Counted from the stretch's first letter, positions 31,878 through 40,238 are shown. The stretch: DNA of 40,238 nucleotides from Lachnospiraceae bacterium (GCA_017461865.1 JAFTVQ010000096.1:1-40238), one strand, 5' to 3'. Notes: generated from the sequence alone by a model not told the origin. Numbers and translations: made by a program.

Positions 31878-33149
31878 TTATTTATCCAAATCTTTAAAAA
31901 TGTCAAAACAATCCAACGTCGCAAAATAGTCCTTCGGCTGCTCTGCACGGCGAATCAGTTTTACACCGCCGTCTTCCTGTAACAGGAGTTCTGCGGATTT
32001 CAGTTTTCCGTTGTAGTTGTAACCCATGGCAAACCCATGTGCACCTGTATCGTGGATTACAAGATAGTCCCCTTTATCGATCTGAGGAAGCATACGGTCA
32101 ATGGCAAATTTGTCATTATTCTCACAAAGAGAACCCGTCACGTCATATTTGCAGTTACATTCCGCATCCTCTTTTCCAAGCACGGTAATGTGATGGTAAG
32201 CACCGTACATCGCCGGTCTCATCAGGTTCACCGCACATGCATCCACTCCGATATACTCTTTATGCGTGTGCTTCTCATGGATTGCTTTCGTAACAAGCGC
32301 ACCATACGGTCCCATCATAAAACGTCCCATTTCTGTATAAATCGCAACATCGCCCATTCCGGCAGGAACTAAAATCTCTTCATATACTTTACGTACACCT
32401 TCTCCGATTGCACGGATATCGTTTGGCTCTTTATCCGGTGTATACGGAATACCGACTCCGCCGGAAAGATTGATAAACGTAATGTTTGCCCCTGTTTCGT
32501 CGCGAAGTTTTACTGCAAGTTCAAAAAGCTGCTTAGCAAGCATCGGATAATATTCATTTGTGACCGTGTTACTTGCAAGAAATGAGTGAATACCGAAGTT
32601 CTTCACTCCTTTTTCTTTCATGATTTTAAAGCCTTCAAAAAGTTGCTCCGTCGTAAATCCATACTTAGAATCGCCCGGGTTATCCATAATTCCGTTGCTC
32701 ATCTTGAAAACACCACCCGGATTATAGCGGCAAGACAACGTTTCCGGCAATTTCCCGATTGTTTTTTCCAAAAATTCAATATGTGTGAAATCATCTAAAT
32801 TGATGGTTGCACCAAGTTCGTTTGCATAGACAAACTCTTCTGCCGGTGTGTCATTGGAAGAAAACATAATATCAGCCCCTGTCGCGCCGATTGCTTTGGA
32901 AAGCATAAGCTCCGTCATGGATGAACAATCACAGCCGCAACCATATTCTCTTAAAATCTGAATCAAAAAAGGATTCGGATTGGCTTTTACGGCAAAATAT
33001 TCTTTAAATCCTTTGTTCCACGCAAAAGCCTCTTTCACTGCCTGCGCATTTGCGCGAATCCCTTTTTCATCATAAATATGGAAGGGGGTTGGATATGTTT
33101 TTACAATTTCTTCTATCTGTTCTTTGTTTACAAATGGTACTTTATTCAT
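31878..33149 (-). CDS. lysA: Diaminopimelate decarboxylase
   Basis: This is a 423-residue fold-type III PLP enzyme that decarboxylates meso-diaminopimelate to lysine. The PLP lysine is Lys55 in YFAVKANPNP, with CGCDCSSMTEL following. The substrate and PLP loops are INLSGGVGIPY, YTEMGRFMMGPYG (where classical LysA has ExGR) and VDACAVNLMRPAMYGAYHHI. The ATG at 33149 has GAGGAG 10 nt upstream; a GTG at 33167 lies on that sequence and is rejected. It follows ddh by 53 bp, so the last two steps of the dehydrogenase route to lysine are together. Related decarboxylases (ornithine/arginine type) are less likely given the neighbour. Confidence 0.9.
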   Translation of the reverse strand: MNKVPFVNKEQIEEIVKTYPTPFHIYDEKGIRANAQAVKEAFAWNKGFKEYFAVKANPNPFLIQILREYGCGCDCSSMTELMLSKAIGATGADIMFSSNDTPAEEFVYANELGATINLDDFTHIEFLEKTIGKLPETLSCRYNPGGVFKMSNGIMDNPGDSKYGFTTEQLFEGFKIMKEKGVKNFGIHSFLASNTVTNEYYPMLAKQLFELAVKLRDETGANITFINLSGGVGIPYTPDKEPNDIRAIGEGVRKVYEEILVPAGMGDVAIYTEMGRFMMGPYGALVTKAIHEKHTHKEYIGVDACAVNLMRPAMYGAYHHITVLGKEDAECNCKYDVTGSLCENNDKFAIDRMLPQIDKGDYLVIHDTGAHGFAMGYNYNGKLKSAELLLQEDGGVKLIRRAEQPKDYFATLDCFDIFKDLDK

Positions 33150-33202
33150 TGATAAAAATCTCCTCACAGTAATTCTATATATTGCCTACCAGCAACTATA
33201 TT

Positions 33203-34189
33203 TTACAATAAATGTGCTCTCAAATCTTCTGCACTGTTGCTGCTAAGGTAAGCCGGTGCTACATCAAACACCGTCTTGCAACCGCACTGTCCTTCTTTCT
33301 GCATACGGTATGCAGCTCTTGCATACGCCGTAATAACAGAAGCCGTAAATTCCGGATTGGAATCCAGTTTTAAACTGTATTCCACAATGTGCTGATGCTC
33401 GCTGTTCCATCCGGTCTTTCCGCTGCGGATCACAAAACCACCGTGCGGAATTCCGCTGTGGTCTCTTTTAAGTTCCTCTTCCGAAATAAAGTTAACAGTG
33501 GTATCATAATCTGCAAAGTAATTCGGCATTGTTTTAATTTCCTGCTCAATCTTTGCAAGATCGGCGCCTTCTTCCGCAACAACAAAACACTCTCTGATAT
33601 GTTTCTGGCGTGTAGTAAGTTCCGGGTTACTTCCGCTTCTCACCGCATCCAGTGCACTTTCTACCGGAATTGTATACTGCTTACCGTCTTTTACTCCTTC
33701 TACGCGGCGGATTGCATCGGAATGCCCCTGACTGACACCTTTTCCCCAGAATGTGTAATCTTTTCCTTCAGGAAGAATTGCACTTGCATAAAGTCTGTTC
33801 AAAGAGAACATACCCGGGTCCCAGCCAACGGAAATCATAGCCACTTTTCCGCTCTCTTTTGCCGACGCGTCCACGTTTGCGAAATGCTCCGGAATTCTCG
33901 CATGTGTATCGAAACTATCTACCACATTGAAATATTTTGCATATTCCGGCGTCTGCACCGGAAGATCTGTTGCACTTCCGCCGCAAAGAATGAGTACATC
34001 AATCTCCTCTTTCTTTGATATTGCATCATCCACGTGATATACCGGTACCCCCGGTGTTAATATTTTTACACTCTCCGGTGCACGTCTTGTAAATACTGCC
34101 GCAAGTTCCATATCCGGATTCTGCTTTACCGCACACTCAATTCCTCTTCCTAAATTTCCGTAACCTAAAATACCGATTCTGATTGTCAT
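33203..34189 (-). CDS. ddh: meso-Diaminopimelate D-dehydrogenase
   Basis: This is a 328-residue NADPH-dependent enzyme that makes meso-DAP from tetrahydrodipicolinate in one step, bypassing the acyl-intermediate routes. The N-terminal Rossmann motif is GILGYGNLGRGIE. Substrate-domain signatures are ISVGWDPGMFSLNRLY, FWGKGVSQGHSDAIRRVEGV and the C-terminal GQCGCKTVFDVAPAYLS. The length is typical. It follows the TrmB-like regulator gene by 76 bp. The 76-bp gap has a TATAAT (minus strand, 34223-34228) without a convincing -35. Confidence 0.96.
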   Translation of the reverse strand: MTIRIGILGYGNLGRGIECAVKQNPDMELAAVFTRRAPESVKILTPGVPVYHVDDAISKKEEIDVLILCGGSATDLPVQTPEYAKYFNVVDSFDTHARIPEHFANVDASAKESGKVAMISVGWDPGMFSLNRLYASAILPEGKDYTFWGKGVSQGHSDAIRRVEGVKDGKQYTIPVESALDAVRSGSNPELTTRQKHIRECFVVAEEGADLAKIEQEIKTMPNYFADYDTTVNFISEEELKRDHSGIPHGGFVIRSGKTGWNSEHQHIVEYSLKLDSNPEFTASVITAYARAAYRMQKEGQCGCKTVFDVAPAYLSSNSAEDLRAHLL

Positions 34190-34265
34190 AATTGTCTTCT
34201 TCCTTTCTGGTGATTTGATTTTATTATAATTTTTCCTGTTCCGACTTAATATTTTCGCACGGGAT

Positions 34266-34991
34266 TCACTCTTCTTCCGTTTTATTGACTCCCAACTGTG
34301 TCAGACGGATTTCGTTTCGAAGTGCTTCTTTCAATACATTGACAAAATTCTTTTGTCCGGAATAAAGGCATGTATCACTGTCGTTTTCCGAATAATCACC
34401 GGTTAGCACATACTTCGAGTCCACGATCAGATGAATTTGCTTCTCCTTCGGTTCCGATATATACATCTGTATTGTATCCGAACACTCTACCGGCTTATCC
34501 GTCAGCAAAACTACTTTCTTATGTTCCGCACTCAGCGCCTCCAATTTTGGCAGATACTGCGCGATATAACAAGATGGGATGGACAGATACAGTCGCAATT
34601 CTACTTTATCCAGCATAGTATTCATTTTATCCCGGATATGTTTATATCCCTCAATTGTTATATATCCGTCATTTTCTTCCCGGCATCGCACCAGAGACCT
34701 GCTCAAATGTTGTTTTGCCTCTGTAATTCTTCTCAAATGATTGTCACACATTTCTTCTACCGGAACCGCCACATATTTATTGGAGGCAGCCTCCATCCGA
34801 TATGCTGCTCCTTTTTCAACAAGCCCGGCCAACGCATTGTAGACATTTGATCTTGAAATTCCTGTTAATTTCGCAACTTCATAACCATTTAATGCTCCGC
34901 TCCGATATAAACACACATAAATCGCAGCTTCCTGCCTGGTCAAACCAAACAATAATAATTCTTCTGTTATCTTTTCTGCTATTTCTTTCAT
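34266..34991 (-). CDS. TrmB-like transcriptional regulator
   Basis: This is a 241-residue regulator. The N-terminal winged helix (about 10-75) has the pattern LTRQEAAIYVCLYRSGALNGYEVAKLTGISRSNVYNALAGLVEKG, characteristic of the sugar-specific TrmB family in Firmicutes. A helix and a ligand-binding C-terminal domain follow. Its ligand is unknown. It heads a probable operon with ddh and lysA, so its ligand may relate to lysine/DAP, though TrmB proteins usually respond to sugars. A strong promoter and a palindrome overlapping the predicted start suggest self-control. Confidence 0.85.
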   Translation of the reverse strand: MKEIAEKITEELLLFGLTRQEAAIYVCLYRSGALNGYEVAKLTGISRSNVYNALAGLVEKGAAYRMEAASNKYVAVPVEEMCDNHLRRITEAKQHLSRSLVRCREENDGYITIEGYKHIRDKMNTMLDKVELRLYLSIPSCYIAQYLPKLEALSAEHKKVVLLTDKPVECSDTIQMYISEPKEKQIHLIVDSKYVLTGDYSENDSDTCLYSGQKNFVNVLKEALRNEIRLTQLGVNKTEEE

Positions 34992-35000
34992 CTCCCCATT

Positions 35001-35022
35001 AGTATTCCTTTATAGGAACACT
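35001..35022. promoter_or_regulatory. Candidate operator palindrome at TrmB promoter
   Basis: AGTATTCC (35001-35008) and GGAACACT (35015-35022) form an inverted repeat (7 of 8) around TTTATA. It overlaps the -10 box by three bases and the predicted start site. It looks like a binding site for a dimeric regulator, most simply the adjacent gene product. Confidence 0.55.
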
Positions 35023-35047
35023 ATATCACATGCAGTTTTTTTGTCAA
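35020..35047 (-). promoter_or_regulatory. Promoter of TrmB-ddh-lysA
   Basis: On the minus strand TTGACA (35042-35047), a 16-bp spacer and TATAGT (35020-35025) preceded by TGA as an extended -10. Confidence 0.82.
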
Positions 35048-35051
35048 TAAA

Positions 35052-35079
35052 AAAAGGACTTTTTTATTAAAGTCCTTTT
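35052..35079 (-). terminator. Intrinsic terminator of the his-ung-DHH operon
   Basis: A 9-bp stem (35052-35060 with 35071-35079) overlaps the last codons of the DHH gene and is followed by TTTTTTTATT on the minus strand. Immediately after it comes the -35 box of the next promoter. Confidence 0.82.
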
Positions 35080-36041
35080 GATCTTATCACATCTAAAAAT
35101 CTGCGTTCAATTTTTTTATCTCTTTGCGGACCGATTCCGAGAACCCTATCCCCCGGAATAAATCCACCGGCCATATCCCTATGACCTCCGCCGTCACCGA
35201 TTCCCTTCAATGCTTCCTTAGCCACTACGCCTGCGTCTACCTCCGGTATCTCGCTGCGGACGGAAAACTTGATACCATCCACTCTTTCCGCATAAACAAT
35301 CGATACGGTCACTATATCCAGCGACAATACAAAATCAGAAATAATGGCAATCAGCGCATCCGGGCAATCGAACGGTATTTTCGCAAATCCGATTTCACCC
35401 TTTAAATGTATATTGTCAATCGCCGCACCGTATGCTTTTAAGTCCGTCATTTCCATTACATTCATATACATATCATTAATTAAATGTATATCGGCTCTCT
35501 CAAACACATAGGAAAAAACTTCTGCATCAAATGGGAACGCACCTCTTGTAAAATCAGCCGTATCCATTTTAATACCATACGCAAGTGCCGAAGCAACATT
35601 CATCGGCAATTCTGTTCTGGTCTGTCTGAAATAATCTGCAATGATAGATGAACATGCGCCGACAATACGAACATCTTTATACTGATAGTCACACTCCTTG
35701 AAGGTCGGATGATGATCGATGCACGCAATCTCATCCCCAATAAAATCCGTAATATTGGAATTATATTTCTGTGCATCCACCACAATAATATAATCCTCTT
35801 CTTTCATGTCGGAAATTTCATATTTTGATCTGACATCAATCCCGAAAACCGAAAACATTTTTTTTGTACTTAACTTGTCAATCTTTCCGTCATAACATAT
35901 TGTACTTTCTACACCATGTTTTTCCAAAAAGCATTGTAAGCCGAATGCACTTGCAATTGCATCCGGATCCGGAAAATTATGTGTCTGAATAAATATTCTG
36001 TGTCCTCTTAATAATTCTACCAACTTAATCGGATTCATCAA
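35067..36041 (-). CDS. DHH-family phosphoesterase, NrnA-like
   Basis: This is a 324-residue DHH/DHHA1 phosphoesterase. The first metal motif is FPDPDAIAS (about 23-31), VVDAQKYNS is the second, DHH is in IDHHPTFKE, and the C-terminal DHHA1 motif is GGGHRDMAGG. Family members degrade nano-RNA, pAp or cyclic-dinucleotide products. Which of these applies cannot be told. It follows ung by 33 bp. The terminator overlaps its last codons, so termination is built into the coding end. Confidence 0.88.
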   Translation of the reverse strand: MMNPIKLVELLRGHRIFIQTHNFPDPDAIASAFGLQCFLEKHGVESTICYDGKIDKLSTKKMFSVFGIDVRSKYEISDMKEEDYIIVVDAQKYNSNITDFIGDEIACIDHHPTFKECDYQYKDVRIVGACSSIIADYFRQTRTELPMNVASALAYGIKMDTADFTRGAFPFDAEVFSYVFERADIHLINDMYMNVMEMTDLKAYGAAIDNIHLKGEIGFAKIPFDCPDALIAIISDFVLSLDIVTVSIVYAERVDGIKFSVRSEIPEVDAGVVAKEALKGIGDGGGHRDMAGGFIPGDRVLGIGPQRDKKIERRFLDVIRSKGL

Positions 36042-36074
36042 TTCTTTCCTTCTCTTTCCCTATTTCTACATTTC

Positions 36075-36749
36075 TTATATATTTTCTATCTGCCAATCAA
36101 TTGTGCTCAAACCATGTTTCTCCAAAAACTCATTTGTTTTGCTAAACGGTTTGCTGCCGAAAAATCCTCTGTAAGCAGAAAGCGGACTCGGATGCGGAGC
36201 TTCCAAAATCAAATGTTTTGGATTGTTCAGCATCTTTTTCTTTGTCTGCGCCGGCGCTCCCCATAAAATAAACACAATCGGACGATCCTGTTCATTCAGA
36301 ACAGAGATTGCTGCGTTGGTAAACTCCTCCCATCCAATGCCCCTATGTGAGTTGGCCTGGTGCGCTTTTACCGTCAAAACAGTATTTAACAAAAGAACTC
36401 CCTGTTTTGCCCACTTTACAAGATAACCGTTATTCGGCACATAGCACCCTAAATCACTCTCCAGCTCTTTATATATGTTCACAAGAGACGGTGGAATTGC
36501 CACCTCCGGTTTTACGGAGAAACATAATCCATGCGCCTGTCCTACATTGTGATACGGATCCTGTCCTATGATTACCACTTTCACATCTGCAAGCGGCGTC
36601 AATTCAAACGCGCTGAATATCTCGTCGGATGGCGGAAACACAAGGCTGTTGCTGTACTCTTCCTTTACTTTTGCATATAACGCTTTATAATACGGCTTTG
36701 AAAACTCCGGTTTCAACGGTTCCAGCCAGTCGTTACTGATTGCTGCCAT
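36075..36749 (-). CDS. ung: Uracil-DNA glycosylase
   Basis: This is a 224-residue family 1 UDG that removes uracil from DNA. The catalytic Asp64 is in the water-activating motif GQDPYHNVGQAHG (62 onwards), the uracil pocket is in FSVKPEVAIPPSLVNIYKE and LLLNTVLTV, and the DNA-inserting loop is HPSPLS near residue 187. The length is normal. It starts 10 bp after the hisF stop, an unusual but compact co-transcription with histidine genes. Confidence 0.97.
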   Translation of the reverse strand: MAAISNDWLEPLKPEFSKPYYKALYAKVKEEYSNSLVFPPSDEIFSAFELTPLADVKVVIIGQDPYHNVGQAHGLCFSVKPEVAIPPSLVNIYKELESDLGCYVPNNGYLVKWAKQGVLLLNTVLTVKAHQANSHRGIGWEEFTNAAISVLNEQDRPIVFILWGAPAQTKKKMLNNPKHLILEAPHPSPLSAYRGFFGSKPFSKTNEFLEKHGLSTIDWQIENI

Positions 36750-36759
36750 AACTACCCTC

Positions 36760-37515
36760 TTATAATCTCACGGAAACATTTCTGTCCCGCAAATATTCCT
36801 TTACTTCACAAATTTCCAATTCTTTGAAATGGAACAACGACGCTGCCAAAGCCGCATCCGCTTTTCCTTCCGTTAACGCATCATAAAAATGCTCCAGTTT
36901 CCCTGCTCCACCCGATGCAATCACCGGAATGGATACATTCTCGGAAATCAATCTGGTCAACTCAATATCATACCCGGCTTTGGTTCCGTCACAATCCATA
37001 CTTGTAAGTAAAATTTCTCCTGCTCCGAGTTTATCTGCTTTCATCGCCCACTCAATCGCATCAATGCCCATGTCAATACGACCGCCGTTTTTAAAAATAT
37101 GCCATCCGCCCGGTGTCTTTTTTGCATCGATTGCAACAACCACACATTGACTGCCGAACTTATCTGCAGCTTCAGATATGAGATTCGGATTCATAATAGC
37201 TGCAGAATTCACGGAGATTTTATCAGCCCCTTCTCTGAGCAATGCTTTAAAATCATCTACCGTGCGGATTCCGCCGCCGACTGTAAATGGAATAAATACC
37301 TTTTCAGCCACTTTTCTTACCATATCCACAACCGTATTGCGATTATCGGAAGACGCCGTAATATCAAGAAATACAAGTTCATCCGCCCCGGCCTTATCAT
37401 ATGCCTGCGCAATCGCCACCGGATCTCCTGCGTCAATCAAATCAACAAAATTGACTCCTTTTACTACTCTGCCGTTTTTTACATCCAGACACGGAATAAT
37501 TCGTTTTGTATGCAT
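36760..37515 (-). CDS. hisF: Imidazole glycerol phosphate synthase cyclase subunit
   Basis: This is a 251-residue TIM-barrel cyclase. With HisH it converts PRFAR and ammonia into IGP and AICAR in histidine synthesis. The catalytic Asp11 is in [18 protein letters not shown], and the second Asp is in VVVAIDAKK. The phosphate sites are [10 protein letters not shown] and [13 protein letters not shown]. Its ATG directly abuts the hisH stop, so the two subunits are translationally coupled. Confidence 0.98.
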   Translation of the reverse strand: MHTKRIIPCLDVKNGRVVKGVNFVDLIDAGDPVAIAQAYDKAGADELVFLDITASSDNRNTVVDMVRKVAEKVFIPFTVGGGIRTVDDFKALLREGADKISVNSAAIMNPNLISEAADKFGSQCVVVAIDAKKTPGGWHIFKNGGRIDMGIDAIEWAMKADKLGAGEILLTSMDCDGTKAGYDIELTRLISENVSIPVIASGGAGKLEHFYDALTEGKADAALAASLFHFKELEICEVKEYLRDRNVSVRL

Positions 37516-38136
37516 CTAGTTATCCTCCCTGCCGACAGCCAAGAAATTTTTTAAGATTGCAAGTCCGACATCGGAACTTTTCTCCGGATGAAACTGACAT
37601 GCAAATACATTATCTTTTTCTACAGACGCATGCACTAACGTACTGTAGTCCGTAGTTGCCGTCACAATAGACTCATCTTCTGCCTTCAAATAATAAGAAT
37701 GCACAAAATAAACATAACTATCCTCTTTCAGTCCCGCAAACAACTTCCCTTCTCTCGGAAACTTCAGTGAGTTCCATCCTATGTGCGGTATTTTTAAATC
37801 CGGACTGTCCGGGATACGCAGAATCTCTCCCTTTAAAATTCCGAGGCCTTCCACGCCATCACTCTCATCGCTTCGTTCAAAAAGAAGCTGTAAGCCAAGG
37901 CAAATTCCTAAAAATGGCGTCCTGTTTTCTACCACCTGACGAATTACTTCCACAAGTCCGTAACGGTGAAGCTTCTCCATCGCATCACCGAAGGCTCCTA
38001 CTCCGGGCAAAATCACCTTTTCCGCATTTAAAATCTGCTGTGGATCTCTTGTGAGAATTGCCTTTTCACCAAGTGCAGTGATTGCTTTTTCCACACTTTT
38101 TATATTCCCGGCATCATAATCGATAATTGCTATCAT
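37516..38136 (-). CDS. hisH: Imidazole glycerol phosphate synthase glutaminase subunit
   Basis: This is a 206-residue class I glutamine amidotransferase that gives ammonia to HisF. The nucleophile is the Cys in GICLGLQLLFE (about residue 79), and the His-Glu dyad is in QFHPEKSS. The N-terminus IAIIDYDAGN is typical. Its start overlaps the stop of the upstream gene as ATGA. No other his genes are in the window. The upstream neighbour is not a known histidine gene. Confidence 0.97.
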   Translation of the reverse strand: MIAIIDYDAGNIKSVEKAITALGEKAILTRDPQQILNAEKVILPGVGAFGDAMEKLHRYGLVEVIRQVVENRTPFLGICLGLQLLFERSDESDGVEGLGILKGEILRIPDSPDLKIPHIGWNSLKFPREGKLFAGLKEDSYVYFVHSYYLKAEDESIVTATTDYSTLVHASVEKDNVFACQFHPEKSSDVGLAILKNFLAVGREDN

Positions 38137-40238
38137 TTCACTTCCTCCTCAGACAGGACATCTTCCGTCGGCTGCGCCGGTGTTTCTTCTGTCTGCACAT
38201 CTCCTGTCGGCAATTCTTCTGTCTCCCCGGTCGGCATTTCTTCTGTCACTGCTGTTCCGTTCTGTCTGCTGAGACTTCCTGTAATCTCTTCCAGACGCAA
38301 CGTGTAATCATAATTACCGAGCATATTGATTTCATTTGCATCTTCCTCTGTAATCTGATACTCTGACGAAAGTGCATTTACAATCTGTGTCTTTATCGCA
38401 TCTGTCTCGGAAACTGCATCATATTCCGCTATCTTCTCTCCCAATTCCTGCCAAAGTTTATATCCGGAAAGCAACGCATCCAGTGCCTCTACAGGAAGAT
38501 TCATCAACTTATAATTTTCGTAAGCCTCCATCTTGTGAGAAAGTTGCAGAATCATCTTCGATTTTTCATATAACCTTTGATCGGCTTCAGACAGATTCTT
38601 TCCTGTAAATTCCTCATAAGCTTTTTCATAATCCTGCTTGTAAAATGCATTTCTTCCATCCGCCAAAGACCACATCTTCGGTACAAAATGCATAACCAGA
38701 AGCAACAATGCCATAACTGAAAAACAGAGCGCAAAAATCCGGATCACCATTTTTACCGGCAATCTCTTTTCCCCGAAAATTTCAGGCGGAAGATTATCTT
38801 CCTTTTTCTTCGCCTTCTTTTCCTTTTTCGGTTTCTTTTCTTTCTTATCTTTTTTCTTTTTCTTTCCGCCCTTCTCCTCGGCGTCTAACTCCTCCAGAAT
38901 ACCTTCATTATCTTCTGCATCTGTTACCGGAGCTTTTCCCTTCTTCCCTTTCTTTGCCTTTTTCTCTTTCTTTTCTACAACCGGCTCTTCGTCTTCATCC
39001 GGAATCTCTTCCGTCAGTGCATCAAAGATTTTTGCGAAAAATCCCTTTTTCTCTTCCTGTTTCTTTGACGCTTTTTTCTCATCCGCTTCTACCATTGCTA
39101 TGAGATCCAACTCGTCGCTCATACCACTTTCATCGCCACCCAAATCGGCAAAAAGGTCAAGCGGTATATCTGCCTCCTCCTGCGACATTGCGGATAAAAT
39201 ATCCTGAATCTCTTCGTCACCTGCAACTGCTGCAGCATTATCCTCATCCACAGGAATCACTTCCGGTTCTTTTTCCTTTTTCTTCTTACCAAAGAACGGG
39301 AACTTAATTTTTTTCTTCTCTTTTTTCTTATTCGCGGATGCGTCTCCGCCGCCAAGCAACTCATCAAGCCATGGATCTTGTTCCGAATCAAAATCCGACT
39401 CATCAAATCCGACCAGAACACTCTCCTCGATTCCGTCTCCTACAAGCTCATTGTTGTCAAGCTTATTGAGTAAATCATTGATTTCGTTTAAATCCGGATT
39501 TTCTTCACTCATCGCCGCCAAAATATCATCTTCAGACTGTTCTTCATTTTTCTTCGGAACTTTTTGCACACGATCAGTTTTGTCTCCGATTCCCAGCAAC
39601 AATTCCAGTTGCTCCGGATCATCCATATCGATTTCAATCTCCTCTAAAGAAACCGGTTCTTCTTCCAAATCAGCCGGAGCCTCTTCCTCACTCAAAGTAT
39701 CCTCACTTGCAGACTCGTCCCATGTTTCATCCCCATCATCCTCAAGCATTCCCGCCAACATATCATCAAGAGACATTCCTAAGTCTTCCGTCGGGTTGGC
39801 TTCCACCCCGGATATCGGCTCTTCTCCTGTCTCCATATCTACATTTGCCTGTGCAAATAACGCTGCGATCTCATCTGCCCCCAGCGCTTTGTTCGGATCA
39901 TCCGATACCGGCGTGATCTCAATTGCTTTTTCTTCTACAATTTCTTCCGGTTCCTCTATTATCTCTTCCGGCTCCTCGATAGCTTCCTCCGGCTCCGCTA
40001 TAGCCTCTTCACCCGTCTCCATATCTACATTTGCCTGTGCAAATAACGCTGCGATCTCATCTGCTCCCAGCGCTTTGTTCGGATCGTCCGATACCGGTGT
40101 AATCTCAATTGCTTTTTCTTCTACAATTTCTTCCGGTTCCTCTATTATCTCTTCCGGTTCTTCTATAGCTTCCTCCGGCTCCGCTATAGCCTCTTCACCC
40201 GTCTCCATATCTACATTTGCCTGTGCAAATAACGCTGC
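38133..40238 (-). CDS. Acidic/lysine-rich single-pass membrane protein with tandem repeats (5' end missing)
   Basis: At least 701 residues are in the window; the reading frame is open to the right edge, so the start is beyond it. From the N-terminal side: at least two 62-residue repeats, a Glu-rich region with many short acidic-amphipathic motifs (DEIAALFAQ, LDDMLAGM, DDILAAMS, INDLLNKL, EIQDILSAM), basic KKKEKKK-type runs, then a membrane helix (encoded at about 38685-38757: VIRIFALCFSVMALLLLVM), and a C-terminal domain with one TPR-like pair and an acidic TEE/PTG tail. The N-terminal part should be cytoplasmic. I do not recognise the family. DEIAALF resembles the EIDALL-type short motif of flagellar switch proteins, but no flagellar gene is near. 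The stop overlaps hisH. Confidence 0.8.
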   Translation of the reverse strand, partial: AALFAQANVDMETGEEAIAEPEEAIEEPEEIIEEPEEIVEEKAIEITPVSDDPNKALGADEIAALFAQANVDMETGEEAIAEPEEAIEEPEEIIEEPEEIVEEKAIEITPVSDDPNKALGADEIAALFAQANVDMETGEEPISGVEANPTEDLGMSLDDMLAGMLEDDGDETWDESASEDTLSEEEAPADLEEEPVSLEEIEIDMDDPEQLELLLGIGDKTDRVQKVPKKNEEQSEDDILAAMSEENPDLNEINDLLNKLDNNELVGDGIEESVLVGFDESDFDSEQDPWLDELLGGGDASANKKKEKKKIKFPFFGKKKKEKEPEVIPVDEDNAAAVAGDEEIQDILSAMSQEEADIPLDLFADLGGDESGMSDELDLIAMVEADEKKASKKQEEKKGFFAKIFDALTEEIPDEDEEPVVEKKEKKAKKGKKGKAPVTDAEDNEGILEELDAEEKGGKKKKKDKKEKKPKKEKKAKKKEDNLPPEIFGEKRLPVKMVIRIFALCFSVMALLLLVMHFVPKMWSLADGRNAFYKQDYEKAYEEFTGKNLSEADQRLYEKSKMILQLSHKMEAYENYKLMNLPVEALDALLSGYKLWQELGEKIAEYDAVSETDAIKTQIVNALSSEYQITEEDANEINMLGNYDYTLRLEEITGSLSRQNGTAVTEEMPTGETEELPTGDVQTEETPAQPTEDVLSEEEVK
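39837..40238 (-). repeat. 186-bp tandem repeats in the 38133-40238 gene
   Basis: Two complete units of 186 bp (40023-40208 and 39837-40022) encode identical 62-residue segments beginning METGEEAIAEPEEAIEEPEE. A third unit is only partly seen at the right edge (40209-40238), and a diverged start of a further unit (METGEEPISG) follows at 39836 downwards. The DNA units differ at a handful of positions and the differences I saw are synonymous. Confidence 0.92.

Noticed and set aside
33150-34265. Lysine riboswitch or T-box ahead of lysA or ddh
   Set aside because: The gaps of 53 and 76 bp are too short for a lysine riboswitch and I saw no T-box motif.
39837-40238. CRISPR-like array
   Set aside because: The repeats are 186 bp, directly adjacent, in-frame and coding; there are no spacers or cas genes.

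Overview
The window looks like chromosomal core sequence from a low-GC, Gram-positive member of the Clostridia, most likely a Lachnospiraceae-type gut anaerobe. This is inferred from gene order and protein character: plsX-acpP-rnc-smc-ftsY and ylxM-ffh-rpsP clusters, a short FtsY without an acidic N-domain, a PolA with a dead proofreading domain, meso-DAP dehydrogenase (ddh) with lysA, and the ACT/PFL (UPF0237/UPF0210) pair. Nearly all genes are on the minus strand. The plus strand carries only a four-helix-bundle protein, a polytopic membrane protein, tmcAL and a tRNA-Leu. I see no prophage, transposase or CRISPR array.

Layout in window coordinates. 1-2117: the end of the translation/SRP operon ylxM-ffh-rpsP, with a strong promoter set inside the terminator of the preceding gene. 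2143-4692: a histidine-kinase/receiver-like protein that has lost its phosphorylation residues, and a YitT transporter-like protein. 4795-12574: plsX-acpP-rnc-smc-ftsY-ilvA, closed by a terminator. 12720-13427: yceD-rpmF behind a full-consensus promoter. 13497-16691: a GNAT acetyltransferase and an unrecognised gene, divergent from a four-helix-bundle gene across a 225-bp inverted repeat that carries two outward-facing promoters; then a multi-pass membrane protein. 16738-18451: an ECF sigma/anti-sigma operon with a probable self-recognised promoter. 18585-20997: divergent pta and tmcAL. 21055-22728: the PFL/ACT pair. 22801-29631: a zinc-finger anti-sigma-like protein, polA, coaE, an 817-residue FtsA-like protein with repeated C-terminal modules, and walJ. 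29725-30796: an RNase Z-like metallohydrolase and tRNA-Leu(CAA). 30837-34991: a NifX-like protein, a flavodoxin, lysA, ddh and a TrmB-like regulator. 35067-40238: hisH-hisF-ung-DHH phosphoesterase, preceded by a large acidic/lysine-rich single-pass membrane protein with 186-bp tandem repeats that runs off the window.

Functionally the region combines essential housekeeping (SRP targeting, chromosome condensation, phospholipid and fatty-acid initiation, RNase III, ribosomal proteins, DNA polymerase I, CoA synthesis, lysine/DAP and histidine synthesis) with several poorly understood genes. The items most worth a second look are the inverted-repeat double promoter at 14403-14627, the pseudo-kinase at 2143-3714, the FtsA-like protein with NG-motif modules at 23602-26055, and the repeat protein at the right edge.
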